A stretch of DNA of 64,000 nucleotides from Azospirillum thermophilum (GTDB taxonomy: Bacteria > Pseudomonadota > Alphaproteobacteria > Azospirillales > Azospirillaceae): contig NZ_CP029352.1 of the NCBI RefSeq assembly GCF_003130795.1, positions 361,001 to 425,000 on the forward strand. Direction: 5' to 3'. This document shows, in pieces, positions 22,480-31,623 of this stretch. Under the pieces are notes generated by a model. It had not been told where the DNA came from. It did not search any database and saw only the letters and a list, made by a program, of their open reading frames with translations. Position 1 is the first letter of the stretch; each line of letters opens with the position of its first letter. Position numbers and translations under genes: made by a program.

Positions 22480-24528
22480 ATGAGTCAAGAGACCGAAGAG
22501 CAATACCGCAGTATTTTCGAGAACGCGGTCGAGGGCATCTACCAGACGACGACGGATGGCCGCTACCTGCGGGTCAATCCGGCATTGGCGCGGATATACG
22601 GGTATGACTCGCCGGACGATCTGATCGACAACCTCACGGATATAGCCGGGCAGCTTTATGTCGACCCCGGCAAGCGCGAGGCCTTCGCCGACCTCATGGC
22701 GCGGCAGGATGTGGTGCAGAATTTCGAGGCCCGCGTGTTCCGCCGCGACGGCTCGATCATCTGGATCGCGGAGAATGCCCGCTGCGTGCGCGATGCCGGC
22801 GGGCGCATCCGTTACTATGAAGGAACAGTCCAGGACATCACCGAACGCAAGCGGCACGAGGAGAAGATCCGGCTGCTGGCGACCGTCTTCGACAGCGTGG
22901 CCGACGGCATCCTCATCGTCGATCCGGAACTGTCGGTGCAGGCGATCAACCCGGCCTACGAGGTGATGACCGGCTTCCAGCGGGACGAACTGATCAACCG
23001 GCCGCTGGTGCTCTTCGCGCCCGGGTCGCATGAGCGCTCCTTCGTCGACAACATCTGGATGACCGCGCGCCAGTCCGGCCGCTGGCAAGGCGAGGTGACC
23101 AGCTTCCGCCATGCCGGCGACGCCTTCGCCGCAGCCCTGTCGGTGACAGCCGTGCATTCGCCGGCCGGAGTGCTGGAGCATTATGTGCTGACCATCGCGG
23201 ACATCAGCCAGCGCAAGTTCCAGGAACACCAGATCCGCTATCAGGCGAGCTTCGACCGGCTGACCGACCTGCCCAACCGCTGGCTGGTCTGCGAGCGGCT
23301 GGAGGACGCCATCGCCCGCGCCCAGCGCTCCAAGACCAAGGTGGCGGTGGCCTTCCTCGACCTGAACCGCTTCAAGCAGGTGAACGACACGCTGGGCCAC
23401 CACGCCGGCGACGAGCTGCTGAAGCTGGTGGCGCGCCGCCTGCGCAACTGCACGCGGATGACCGACACGGTGGGGCGTCTGGGTGGCGACGAGTTCCTGA
23501 TCGTGGCGCCCGATGCCGCCGACCGCTCCGCCGGCGCCCGGCTGGTGGAGAAGATCCTCTATTCGATGGCGGAGCCCTTCGGTGTCCACAACCAGGAGCT
23601 GTTCTGCGGGGCGTCCATCGGCCTCGCCTTCTATCCCGACGACGGCGAGACGGCCGACCAGCTCCTGCGCAACGCCGACCTCGCCATGTATCACGCCAAG
23701 CGCAGCCCGGAGCGCAAGTACGTCTTCTATGAATCCGGGATGCGCGAGCGGTCGGGCTTCACCCTGGGGCTGGAGAGCGACCTGCGCCGGGCGGCGGCGA
23801 GCGGCGACGAGTTCGAGCTGTTCTACCAGCCCAAGATGGACCTGCTGGCCAACCGGGTCATCGGGGCGGAGGCGCTGATCCGCTGGCGCCATCCGGTGCG
23901 CGGACTGGTCAGCCCGGCGGAGTTCATCCCGCTGGCCGAGGAGACCGGGCTGATCTGGGAGATCGGCGCCTGGACCCTGCGCGAGGCCTGCCTGCGCCTG
24001 TCCGGCTGGCTGCGGCGCGGGCTGCCGGTCGGGTCCGTCTCGGTCAACCTGTCGCCCCGCCAGTTCCAGGACGCCCGGCTGGTCGGCTTCGTCCGCAGCG
24101 TGATCGAAGGCACCGGCGTGCCGCCGGAGCGCGTCGAGCTGGAACTCACCGAAGGGGCGATGATCGGCGACATCGAGAAGGCGGTGACGATCCTGAACGA
24201 GTTGAAGGACGTCGGCGTCCGCCTGTCGATCGACGATTTCGGCACCGGCTATTCCTCGCTGGCCTATCTGAAGCGCTTCCCCATCGACACGCTGAAGATC
24301 GACCGCAGCTTCGTGCGCGACATCGTGAAGTCCAGCACCGACCCGGCCATCGTCGGCACCATCGTCAACCTCGCCGACAGCCTGGGCTTCGACACCATCG
24401 CCGAGGGCGTCGAGACGACGGAGCAGGCCGACATGCTGATGCAGCAGCGCTGCACCCGCATCCAGGGCTATCTGATCAGCCGCCCGCTGGACGTCCCGGC
24501 CTTCGAGCGGTTCCTGGCGGGGGAATAG
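22480..24528 (+). CDS. PAS-PAS-GGDEF-EAL cyclic-di-GMP enzyme (682 aa)
   Basis: The protein makes or degrades cyclic di-GMP in response to a signal sensed by two N-terminal PAS domains (about residues 8-125 and 130-250), each ending in a PAC-type DITER/DISQR. The GGDEF domain has an intact LGGDEF near residue 334 with an RxxD inhibitory site (RMTD) five residues ahead. The EAL domain has an intact EALIRW near 463 and DDFGTGYSSL. Both activities may therefore be real. No membrane segment is seen, so it is cytoplasmic. The ATG at 22480 with GAGG ahead is preferred to an in-frame start at 22339. It is monocistronic by position. Confidence 0.88.
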   Translation: MSQETEEQYRSIFENAVEGIYQTTTDGRYLRVNPALARIYGYDSPDDLIDNLTDIAGQLYVDPGKREAFADLMARQDVVQNFEARVFRRDGSIIWIAENARCVRDAGGRIRYYEGTVQDITERKRHEEKIRLLATVFDSVADGILIVDPELSVQAINPAYEVMTGFQRDELINRPLVLFAPGSHERSFVDNIWMTARQSGRWQGEVTSFRHAGDAFAAALSVTAVHSPAGVLEHYVLTIADISQRKFQEHQIRYQASFDRLTDLPNRWLVCERLEDAIARAQRSKTKVAVAFLDLNRFKQVNDTLGHHAGDELLKLVARRLRNCTRMTDTVGRLGGDEFLIVAPDAADRSAGARLVEKILYSMAEPFGVHNQELFCGASIGLAFYPDDGETADQLLRNADLAMYHAKRSPERKYVFYESGMRERSGFTLGLESDLRRAAASGDEFELFYQPKMDLLANRVIGAEALIRWRHPVRGLVSPAEFIPLAEETGLIWEIGAWTLREACLRLSGWLRRGLPVGSVSVNLSPRQFQDARLVGFVRSVIEGTGVPPERVELELTEGAMIGDIEKAVTILNELKDVGVRLSIDDFGTGYSSLAYLKRFPIDTLKIDRSFVRDIVKSSTDPAIVGTIVNLADSLGFDTIAEGVETTEQADMLMQQRCTRIQGYLISRPLDVPAFERFLAGE

Positions 24529-24602
24529 GCACGGTCGCAGCACTGTTGCAGTTTTGCGGATAAGCGCCATATCCTGCAGGTATGCAGCAGGAGGGTGCGA
24601 TC

Positions 24603-24998
24603 ATGGGTGCCGTCGCGCAGCAGGAACAGGCAATCCCCGGCGATACCGTCGCCCGCGGCATGGCCGGCGTTTTCGGCATCCTCAAGGCCTGGGGAGCCAG
24701 CAACGAGCAGGCGCGCCGGATCCTGGGGTCGCCGCCGGAGCGGACCTTCTACGCCTGGAAGTCCGGCAAGGTCGGGACCGTTCCGCACGACACGGTACGG
24801 CGTCTCGGCTATGTGCTGGGCATCTACAAGTCGCTGCAGATCGTCTATTCCAACCCGCAGCAGGCCGACGGCTGGCCGTCGCGTGAAAACCGGGCCTTCG
24901 GTGGCCAGACGCCGCTGGAGCGTATGGCGGCCGGCGATGTCACCGATCTGGCGGCGGTCCATCACTATGTCGATGCCCATCGCGGGGCGTGGTCGTGA
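24603..24998 (+). CDS. MbcA/ParS/Xre-type antitoxin (131 aa)
   Basis: The N-terminal part has an XRE-like helix set (AGVFGILKAWGASNEQARRIL). The C-terminal half has the MbcA/ParS toxin-binding region: LGIYKSLQIVYSNPQQADGW, then FGGQTPLERMAAGDVTDL. This is the usual partner of RES toxins. GGAGG eight bases ahead supports the ATG at 24603. Its stop overlaps the RES start (GTGA), the standard antitoxin-first arrangement. It would bind and neutralise the toxin and repress the operon. Confidence 0.88.
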   Translation: MGAVAQQEQAIPGDTVARGMAGVFGILKAWGASNEQARRILGSPPERTFYAWKSGKVGTVPHDTVRRLGYVLGIYKSLQIVYSNPQQADGWPSRENRAFGGQTPLERMAAGDVTDLAAVHHYVDAHRGAWS

Positions 24999-25690
24999 GA
25001 CTCGGCACCGTCTGCTGGCCGTCGGCGACCCGCATCATCGCTTCCCGCTTCCCCCCGATCGACCTGTTCGAGCGGCTGTCGTCCGATCCGCGCGACTGGG
25101 AAGCCTTCATCGCCCTGGAGTCGCTGGTCAATCCACGCCTGCGCCAGGAAATCGGCGAGATCTCCCTCGTCCCGCCGGAGGAGCGGGTGGCCGGACCGGG
25201 CGCCAGCTATGTCATGGGTGCCTTCACCCACGTCAATCCCAAGGGATCCCGCTTCTCGAATGGCCGTTACGGCGTCTATTACGCCGGGCGGGACTTCCGC
25301 ACGGCGCTGCGCGAGACGGTCTTCCATTACGAACAGTTCTATGCCGACGCCGATCTCGGCCTGATCCGGTCGGAGACGATGCGGGTTCTGGTCGGGCGCA
25401 TCGATGCCGCATTCCACGACGTCAGCAGCCTGGAGGAGGCGGAGCGCCTGCGGGTCCTGCACCCGGACGACTATTCCGCCGGACAGGCGTTGGGCGCCGC
25501 CCTGCGGGAGGAGGGATCGACCGGCGTCGTCTATCCCAGCGTCCGCGATCCGCAGGGGCTCTGCGTGGGGGTGTTCCGGCCGAAGGCGGTCGGCATTCCG
25601 GTCCAGGCGCGGCACCTGGAGTATCACTGGAACGGCGCCCGCATCGACAAGTACTTCGACTACGAGACGAAGGAGTGGACGGCGCTGTGA
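24995..25690 (+). CDS. RES-domain toxin, NAD-degrading (231 aa)
   Basis: RES toxins deplete cellular NAD. The conserved Arg86, Tyr96, Glu107 and His111 are visible in GSRFSNGRYGVYYAG and TALRETVFH, and the fold continues to an HLEYHWNGARIDKYFDY end. The GTG at 24995 overlaps the antitoxin stop by four bases; GTG at 24989 is also possible. The N-terminal extension of about 80 residues before the core is usual for the MbcT/ParT size class. Together with the preceding gene it forms a type II toxin-antitoxin module. Confidence 0.88.
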   Translation: MRLGTVCWPSATRIIASRFPPIDLFERLSSDPRDWEAFIALESLVNPRLRQEIGEISLVPPEERVAGPGASYVMGAFTHVNPKGSRFSNGRYGVYYAGRDFRTALRETVFHYEQFYADADLGLIRSETMRVLVGRIDAAFHDVSSLEEAERLRVLHPDDYSAGQALGAALREEGSTGVVYPSVRDPQGLCVGVFRPKAVGIPVQARHLEYHWNGARIDKYFDYETKEWTAL

Positions 25691-25712
25691 CCGCCCCCTC
25701 GGGGTCCAGGCG

Positions 25713-27815
25713 TCAGCGCCGCCGTCCCGGCCCCGTCTTCTCTCCAGCCTTCGCACCGGTCTTCGGTCCCGTCTTGGGGGCGTCCCTCGGCGGCATGCGG
25801 CGGCCCTGGCCGGTCTGCTGGGTGAGGAACTTGCCGCCCTTCGGCGCCGGCTTGCCGCGCGGCGAGGACACCGCCCCAACCGGCTGCCAGGCGGGGACGA
25901 GCTGGTGCTCGCCCGGACCGATCAGGTCGCTGCGGCCCATGCGCTTCAGCGCCTCGCGCAGCACCGGCCAGTTCTCGGGGTCGTGGTAGCGCAGGAAGGC
26001 CTTGTGCAGCCGGCGCTGCTTCAGCCCCTTGGCCGAGAAGACCTGTTCGGAGCCGACGCGGCGGATCGGGCGCAGCGGGTTGTGGTCGCTGTGGTACATC
26101 GCCGTCGCCAGCGCCATCGGCGAGGGCAGGAAGGTCTGCACCTGATCGGCCTTGAAGCCGTTGCGCTTCAGCCAGAGGGCGAGGTTCATCATGTCCTCGT
26201 CCGTCGTGCCGGGGTGGGCGGCGATGAAATAGGGGATCAGGTACAGCTTCTTGCCCGCCTCCTTCGCCGCCTTCTCGAACATCTCCTTGAAGGCGTCGTA
26301 GGTGCCGATGCCCGGCTTCATCATCTTCGACAGCGGCCCGGCCTCGGTATGCTCGGGGGCGATCTTCAGGTAGCCGCCGACATGGTGGGTCACCAGCTCC
26401 TTCACGTATTCCGGGCTGCGCACGGCGAGGTCGTAGCGCAGGCCCGACGCGATGTGGATCTTCTTGACCCCCGGAACGGCGCGCGCCTTGCGGTAGAGCT
26501 GGATCAGCGAGGAATGGTCGGTGTTCAGGTTCTTGCAGATGTCCGGATAGACGCAGGACGGCCGCCGGCACAGGGATTCCGTCTTCTTGTCCTTGCAGGC
26601 GAGCCGGTACATGTTGGCCGTCGGCCCGCCCATGTCGGAGATGACGCCGGTGAAGCCCTTGGTCTTGTCGCGGATGTGCTCGATCTCGCGCAGGATCGAC
26701 CTTTCCGACCGGCTCTGGATGATGCGCCCCTCATGCTCGGTGATGGAGCAGAAGGAGCAGCCGCCGAAGCAGCCGCGCATGATGTTGACCGAGAAGCGGA
26801 TCATCTCCCAAGCCGGGATGCGCGCGTCGCCATAGGCGGGGTGCGGCGCGCGGGCGTAGGGCAGGTCGTATACCTGGTCCATCTCGGTGGTTTCCAGCGG
26901 GATGGGCGGCGGGTTCAGCCACAGCTCCTTGTCGCCGTGGCGCTGGACGAGGGCGCGGGCATTGCCGGGGTTGCTCTCCTGGTGCAGCACGCGCGAGGCC
27001 TGGGCGTAGAGCAGCTTGTCGGCCGTGACCTGCTCGTAGGAGGGCAGCCGCACCACCGCCTTCTCGATGCCGGCGCGCGGGGAGACGACGGTGGTCTCAC
27101 CCTCGTCGATGCTGGAATAGTCGACGACCGTCCAGTCCTCCGGCACGGCGTCGCGCACGATGGCGGTGCCGCGGATGTCGGTCATGGCGCGCGGCTTCTC
27201 GCCGGCGGCGACCCGGTGGGCGACCTCGACGATGGCGCGCTCGGCATTGCCGTAGCACAGGATGTCGGCCTTGGCGTCGACCAGGATCGACCGGCGGATC
27301 TTCTCGCTCCAATGGTCGTACTGGGCGATGCGGCGCAGTGACGCCTCGATGCCGCCCAGCACGATCGGCACGTCCTTGTAGGCCTCGCGGCAGCGGTGCG
27401 AGTAGACGATGACCGCCCGGTCCGGCCGCTTCCCGCCTTCGTCGTTGGGGGTGTAGCTGTCGTTGTGGCGCAGGCGGCGGTCGGCCGTATAGCGGTTGAC
27501 CATGCTGTCCATGTTGCCGCCGGTCACGCCGAAGAACAGCCGCGGCTTGCCCAGAACCTTGAACGGCTCAGCACTGGTCCAGTCCGGCTGGGCGATGATG
27601 CCGACGCGGAAGCCCTGCGCCTCCAGCAGGCGGCCGATGATCGCCATGCCGAAGCTGGGATGGTCGATATAGGCGTCGCCGGTGACGACGATGATGTCGC
27701 ACTGGTCCCAGCCCAGGCGGTCCATCTCCTCCCGCGTCATCGGCAGGAAGGGGGCCGGCTTGGCGCGCACGGCCCGGTCGGGGCGGCGGGCGAACAGGGC
27801 GGGGGCTTGGAGCAT
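25713..27815 (-). CDS. YgiQ-family radical SAM protein (700 aa)
   Basis: A long radical SAM enzyme of unknown substrate. The iron-sulfur cluster motif CFGGCSFC lies near residue 360. The N-terminal UPF0313 domain ([15 protein letters not shown] near residue 42) and the family's fixed block ending with [17 protein letters not shown] near 560 are both present. Another Cys cluster ([15 protein letters not shown]) may bind an auxiliary cluster. The C-terminal 60 residues are a basic Lys/Gly/Pro-rich tail. It converges on the RES toxin gene with a 22-base gap and has no operon partner. Confidence 0.9.
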   Translation of the reverse strand: MLQAPALFARRPDRAVRAKPAPFLPMTREEMDRLGWDQCDIIVVTGDAYIDHPSFGMAIIGRLLEAQGFRVGIIAQPDWTSAEPFKVLGKPRLFFGVTGGNMDSMVNRYTADRRLRHNDSYTPNDEGGKRPDRAVIVYSHRCREAYKDVPIVLGGIEASLRRIAQYDHWSEKIRRSILVDAKADILCYGNAERAIVEVAHRVAAGEKPRAMTDIRGTAIVRDAVPEDWTVVDYSSIDEGETTVVSPRAGIEKAVVRLPSYEQVTADKLLYAQASRVLHQESNPGNARALVQRHGDKELWLNPPPIPLETTEMDQVYDLPYARAPHPAYGDARIPAWEMIRFSVNIMRGCFGGCSFCSITEHEGRIIQSRSERSILREIEHIRDKTKGFTGVISDMGGPTANMYRLACKDKKTESLCRRPSCVYPDICKNLNTDHSSLIQLYRKARAVPGVKKIHIASGLRYDLAVRSPEYVKELVTHHVGGYLKIAPEHTEAGPLSKMMKPGIGTYDAFKEMFEKAAKEAGKKLYLIPYFIAAHPGTTDEDMMNLALWLKRNGFKADQVQTFLPSPMALATAMYHSDHNPLRPIRRVGSEQVFSAKGLKQRRLHKAFLRYHDPENWPVLREALKRMGRSDLIGPGEHQLVPAWQPVGAVSSPRGKPAPKGGKFLTQQTGQGRRMPPRDAPKTGPKTGAKAGEKTGPGRRR

Positions 27816-28231
27816 GACGCTCTCCGGGACAGGCTGAACGACGATGATATGGAGCGGGCGCAGTCATAGCGCGTCCGCGGCGCGAATCCTACCGGCCAAA
27901 TCGCACCGGGTTAATCGGATATTGCCGTGGCGGCCGCCTTCGACGACCCGAAGCGTCCCATTTGGGGAGGCACCCTCCAAGCGTCCAGAGGGCTTCCCCA
28001 AGTGACAGGGAATTTGAATGCCGGAGAAGATTTGTCGGGTGGTCGGAGCGGACCCCGGCAACCTTTGCCGGTAAAGCTCAAGTCGGAAGTAATATCGGCG
28101 CCACAGGGGGTAGCCCTTAAAAATATAAAATTCCAGCGCGAAAGTGAGTCGAGGGCAACACCGATGCTGCCTGGATAGAGGGCAAATGCATCGATATTTG
28201 TTATTCACTTTTTTGAATTGAGGTGATGGCG
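27816..28231. other. Divergent intergenic region with hairpins and A+T-rich end
   Basis: These 416 bases separate ygiQ from the carrier-protein operon. An imperfect hairpin spans about 27962-28006 (TTGGGGAGGC arm against CTTCCCCAA), and a perfect seven-base stem CCGGCAA/TTGCCGG lies near 28056-28072. From about 28110 the sequence is strikingly A+T-rich and ends with ATTCACTTTTTTGAAT just ahead of the ribosome binding site. A structured leader or activator-dependent promoter for the operon is likely; no known riboswitch was recognised. Confidence 0.45.
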
Positions 28232-28558
28232 ATGCGGCAAGACGTATGGCCGGCAGGTGGAGATATGGCAGGCAATCGACAGTCCGATGCGGCTCCGCCA
28301 CTGGCGGATGACATTCGCGCCATCCTGCGGGAAAGCGCCGCCCTGGCGGTCGACCCGGACAGCGTGTCGGACAGTGACGACCTCTATGCGGCCGGGCTGA
28401 CCTCCCACGGCTGCGTCAGCCTGATGCTGGCGCTGGAAGAGCGCTTCGACGTCGAGTTCCCGGAACGGCTGCTGCACCGCCGGACCTTCGAGAGCATCTC
28501 GGCGATCGGGAGCGCGGTGCGCTCGATCTTCGACGAGGCGGGAAGGAACCCGACATGA
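28232..28558 (+). CDS. Acyl/aminoacyl carrier protein (108 aa)
   Basis: A small carrier protein: an N-terminal extension of about 20 residues, then the four-helix ACP fold. The phosphopantetheine attachment site is AAGLTSHGCVSL (Ser58), LTSHG replacing the usual LDSL. DDLYAAGL before it and FDVEFPERLL after it are typical. The ATG at 28232 lies eight bases behind GAGG; starts at 28223 and 28265 are possible. It opens an operon in which the ligase at 29712-30638 is expected to load it with an amino acid on the phosphopantetheine thiol. The stop overlaps the next start (ATGA). Confidence 0.87.
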   Translation: MRQDVWPAGGDMAGNRQSDAAPPLADDIRAILRESAALAVDPDSVSDSDDLYAAGLTSHGCVSLMLALEERFDVEFPERLLHRRTFESISAIGSAVRSIFDEAGRNPT

Positions 28559-29715
28559 GCAGCCTGTCCGCCCTGGCGCGCGAGATCGGGGCCGAGGTCG
28601 CGGCCCGCCACGCCGACGCCGTCGACCGCGACGCCCGCTTCCCGCATGAGGCCTTCGAGGCGCTGAAGTCGCAACGGCTGCTGAGCGCCATGGTCCCCGC
28701 CGATTTCGGCGGTCCCGGAGCCCCGCTGTTCGACATCGCGGCGGCCTGCCACGCGCTGGCGCGGGCCTGCGGGTCGACCGGCATGGTCTACGCCATGCAC
28801 CAGATCCAGGTCGCCTGCCTGGTGAACCATGGCCAGTCGAGCCCCTGGCACCGCGCCCAGCTCGAACGCATCGTTGAGGAGCAGCTTCTGCTGGGCTCCG
28901 CCACCACCGAGGCCGAGACCGGCGGCGACATCCGCAACAGTGTCTGCGCCGTGGTGCCGGACGGCGAGCGCTTCACCCTGCGCAAGAACGCCTCGGTCGT
29001 CTCCTATGGCGACGAGTGCGACATCATCCTGGTGACGGCGCGGCGCAATCCCGAGGCCCCGTCCTCCGATCAGGTCATCGTGCCGCTGACCAAGGAGCAG
29101 TACCGGCTGGAGCAGACGCTGGGCTGGGACTCCATGGGCATGCGCGGCACCCGCTCCAACGGCTATGTCCTGGAGGCCTCGGGCGAGCTGGCGCAGATCA
29201 TGCCGCTGCCCTTCGCCGACATGTCGGCCCAGACCATGCTGCCGACCACCCACATCCTGTGGAGCAGCGTGTGGCTGGGCATCGCCGCCGACGCCGTCAG
29301 CCGGGCGCGCGCCTATGTCCGGCAGGAGGCCAAGCGCAAGCCCGGCACCACCCCGGCCTGCGCCACGCGGCTCGCCGAGGCGGTGACCCTGTTGCAGCAG
29401 ATGAAGGCCAGCGTGCTGACCGCCATCCGCCAGTACGAGCTGGCGGCCGGCTCGCCGGAGCTGCTGAGCTCCCTGTCCTTCGCGACGGCCATGGGCACGC
29501 TGAAGATCACCACGTCGGAGCTGGTGCTGCAGGTCATCGACCGCGCGATCCGCACCTGCGGGCTGGCGGGCTACCGCAACGACACCCCCTACAGCCTGGG
29601 CCGCCACTGGCGCGACGCCCAGTCCGCCGCGCTGATGATCGGCAACGACCGGATCATCGCGCACACCGCCAACCAGCTCCTCGTCCAGAGGGACGGCTCG
29701 GGACCCTTCGAATGA
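28555..29715 (+). CDS. Acyl-CoA-dehydrogenase-family flavoprotein (386 aa)
   Basis: The protein shows the family's helical N-domain with [25 protein letters not shown], a beta-domain with [14 protein letters not shown], and a C-terminal helical bundle ending in [15 protein letters not shown]. It would oxidise a thioester-bound substrate using FAD. Coupling by four-base overlaps to the carrier-protein gene before it and the ligase after it suggests the substrate is the aminoacyl or acyl group on that carrier, as in pathways that desaturate carrier-bound amino acids. No clear Glu base of the classical enzymes was assigned. It could also act as a monooxygenase of the same fold. Confidence 0.85.
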   Translation: MSSLSALAREIGAEVAARHADAVDRDARFPHEAFEALKSQRLLSAMVPADFGGPGAPLFDIAAACHALARACGSTGMVYAMHQIQVACLVNHGQSSPWHRAQLERIVEEQLLLGSATTEAETGGDIRNSVCAVVPDGERFTLRKNASVVSYGDECDIILVTARRNPEAPSSDQVIVPLTKEQYRLEQTLGWDSMGMRGTRSNGYVLEASGELAQIMPLPFADMSAQTMLPTTHILWSSVWLGIAADAVSRARAYVRQEAKRKPGTTPACATRLAEAVTLLQQMKASVLTAIRQYELAAGSPELLSSLSFATAMGTLKITTSELVLQVIDRAIRTCGLAGYRNDTPYSLGRHWRDAQSAALMIGNDRIIAHTANQLLVQRDGSGPFE

Positions 29716-30638
29716 CCACCACCGACGTCAAGGACAAGCAAGCCGCCTATCGCGACGAGCTGGTGAAACAGGGTCTGCTGATCCCGACCGGGGTCGACGG
29801 GCTCTATGGCCGCAGCGGCGTGTTCGAGGACGTGATCGAGCGGTTCGACGCCCTGATCACCGTCTGGGGCCGCGGCGACGGCGCGGAAGTGATGCGCTTC
29901 CCGCCCGCGCTGAACCGCCGTGCCTTCGAGCAGAGTGAGTATCTGAAGAGCTTCCCGCATCTGGCCGGCACCATCCACAGCTTCGCCGGCGACGAGCGGG
30001 CCCACCGCACGCTGCTCCGCCGCCTGGAGGAGGGGCAGGACTGGACCGAGGATCAGGTCGCGACCGACGTGGTGATGACGCCGGCCGCCTGCTATCCGGT
30101 CTATCCGACCGTGGCGGCGCGCGGTCCCCTGCCCGGCGAGGGGCGGCTGATCGACGTCTTCTCCTACTGCTTCCGGCACGAGCCGTCGCTGGACCCGGCG
30201 CGCATGCAGCTCTTCCGCATGCGGGAGTACATCCGCATCGGCACGCCCGACCAGGTGATGGAGTTCCGCGAGCTGTGGATCGAGCGCGGCCGTGACCTGA
30301 TCGCCTCGCTCGGCCTGCCGGTCGGCATCGACGTCGCCAACGATCCCTTCTTCGGCCGGGCCGGCAAGATGCTGTCGAGCAGCCAGCGCGACCAGAAGCT
30401 GAAGTTCGAGCTGCTGATCCCGATCACCAGCGAGGAGTCGCCGACCGCCTGCCTCAGCTTCAACTACCACCAGGAGCATTTCGGCCATCTGTGGGACATC
30501 CGCACGGCGGACGGCGAGGTGGCGCATACCGCCTGCGTCGGCTTCGGGATGGAGCGCGTGGCGCTGGCGCTGTTCCGCCATCACGGCTTCGATCCCGCTA
30601 CCTGGCCGGCGCCGGTGAGGGCCGTGCTGTGGGGGTGA
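29712..30638 (+). CDS. Amino acid:[carrier protein] ligase, class II seryl-tRNA-synthetase-like (308 aa)
   Basis: The protein is a truncated class II aminoacyl-tRNA synthetase homologue without a tRNA-binding domain. It matches the described family that activates a small amino acid with ATP and transfers it to a carrier protein. Visible are motif 2-like [23 protein letters not shown], motif 3 with [13 protein letters not shown], and probable zinc ligands Cys127, Glu172 and Cys275 as in the family and in methanogen-type SerRS. The adjacent carrier protein is the likely acceptor. Glycine or alanine is the usual amino acid; which one cannot be read here. It overlaps the dehydrogenase stop by four bases. 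Confidence 0.9.
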   Translation: MTTTDVKDKQAAYRDELVKQGLLIPTGVDGLYGRSGVFEDVIERFDALITVWGRGDGAEVMRFPPALNRRAFEQSEYLKSFPHLAGTIHSFAGDERAHRTLLRRLEEGQDWTEDQVATDVVMTPAACYPVYPTVAARGPLPGEGRLIDVFSYCFRHEPSLDPARMQLFRMREYIRIGTPDQVMEFRELWIERGRDLIASLGLPVGIDVANDPFFGRAGKMLSSSQRDQKLKFELLIPITSEESPTACLSFNYHQEHFGHLWDIRTADGEVAHTACVGFGMERVALALFRHHGFDPATWPAPVRAVLWG

Positions 30639-30648
30639 CGGCCGGGGG

Positions 30649-31608
30649 GTGACGGCCGCCGCCGGGCGGGGGTGGACGGAGCTCGACCCCGCCACCCACC
30701 GGCCGCATGCCCTGCACGCGCCGGAGCGCAACTGGGCCGAGACCAACTGCTACGTCGACCTGTGGATCGAGGCGGTTCATGCGCTGGGGCTGGAGCCGCT
30801 GGCCATGCTGCCCTTCACTGTCGCGCAGGACTTCGAGGGCGACCAGTTCACCTTCTTCAAGGTGCCGCTGGAGGATCTCGAGGCGCTCTACGGCTTCGCG
30901 GTCCAGGAACTGGCGATCTACGACACGGTGGAAGCCCATGTCGTGGAGCAGCTGTCGCGCGGTCGGCTGGTGCTGGTGGAGGTCGACGGCTTTCACCTGC
31001 CCGACACCCGCGGCACCTCCTACGGCACGACCCATGTGAAGACGACGGTGGGCATCACCCGCCTCGACCCGGCGGCGCGGCGGATGGACTATTTCCACAA
31101 CGCCGGCTTCTATCGCCTGGAGGGGGAGGATTACGAGGGGCTGTTCGCCAAGGCGGCCGGTCCGCTCTTCCCCTACGTGGAGTTCGTCAAGCGCCTGTCG
31201 CCGCCGCTGGAAGGGGCGGCGCTGCGCGACCGTTCGCTGGCGCTGCTGCGGCACCACCTTGTCCGGCGGCCGCAGCGCAACCCGATCGGCGCCTTCCGGG
31301 AGGATCTGCCCCGCCACCTGGACGCGCTGGCCAGCCGGCCGATGGAGTACTTTCACCTCCATGCCTTCAACGTCCTGCGGCAGCTGGGCGCCAACTTCGA
31401 CCTGCTGGGCAGCTACGCCGCCTGGATCGACGGCCCGGCGGAGGTGGTCGAGGCCTGCGGCACCATCGGCTCGACCGCCAAGGTACTGCAGTTCCAGTTC
31501 GCCCGGGCCGTCGCGAAGCGGCGCTTCGCCGACTATGGCGAGCTGCTGGGGCGCATGGAAGCCGCCTACGACACGGCGGTCGGCGGGCTCGCCCGCTGTT
31601 ACGGCTGA
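30649..31608 (+). CDS. DUF1839 family protein (319 aa)
   Basis: This conserved protein of unknown activity recurs beside aminoacyl-[carrier protein] ligases. It opens with WTELDPATHRPHALHAPERNWAETNCYVD and has repeated His/Asp-containing segments (VEVDGFHLPDTRGTSYG, MEYFHLHAFNVLRQLGANF). The layout recalls a papain-like or transferase fold and suggests it takes the amino acid from the carrier. Cys at NCYVD near residue 36 and His in FHLPD near 120 are possible catalytic residues, but that is inference. It starts with GTG ten bases behind the ligase stop, preceded by a G-run rather than a clear Shine-Dalgarno site. Confidence 0.85.
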   Translation: MTAAAGRGWTELDPATHRPHALHAPERNWAETNCYVDLWIEAVHALGLEPLAMLPFTVAQDFEGDQFTFFKVPLEDLEALYGFAVQELAIYDTVEAHVVEQLSRGRLVLVEVDGFHLPDTRGTSYGTTHVKTTVGITRLDPAARRMDYFHNAGFYRLEGEDYEGLFAKAAGPLFPYVEFVKRLSPPLEGAALRDRSLALLRHHLVRRPQRNPIGAFREDLPRHLDALASRPMEYFHLHAFNVLRQLGANFDLLGSYAAWIDGPAEVVEACGTIGSTAKVLQFQFARAVAKRRFADYGELLGRMEAAYDTAVGGLARCYG

Positions 31609-31623
31609 CGCGGCGCGGATGCC

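Noticed and set aside
22414-24570. A 718-codon minus-strand frame across the GGDEF-EAL gene
   Set aside because: It is the antisense shadow of an intact PAS-GGDEF-EAL protein and shows no domain or ribosome binding site.
27955-28080. Possible glycine or cobalamin riboswitch ahead of the carrier-protein operon
   Set aside because: A glycine switch would have fitted the ligase, but neither its conserved core nor the B12 box is present; only generic hairpins are visible.
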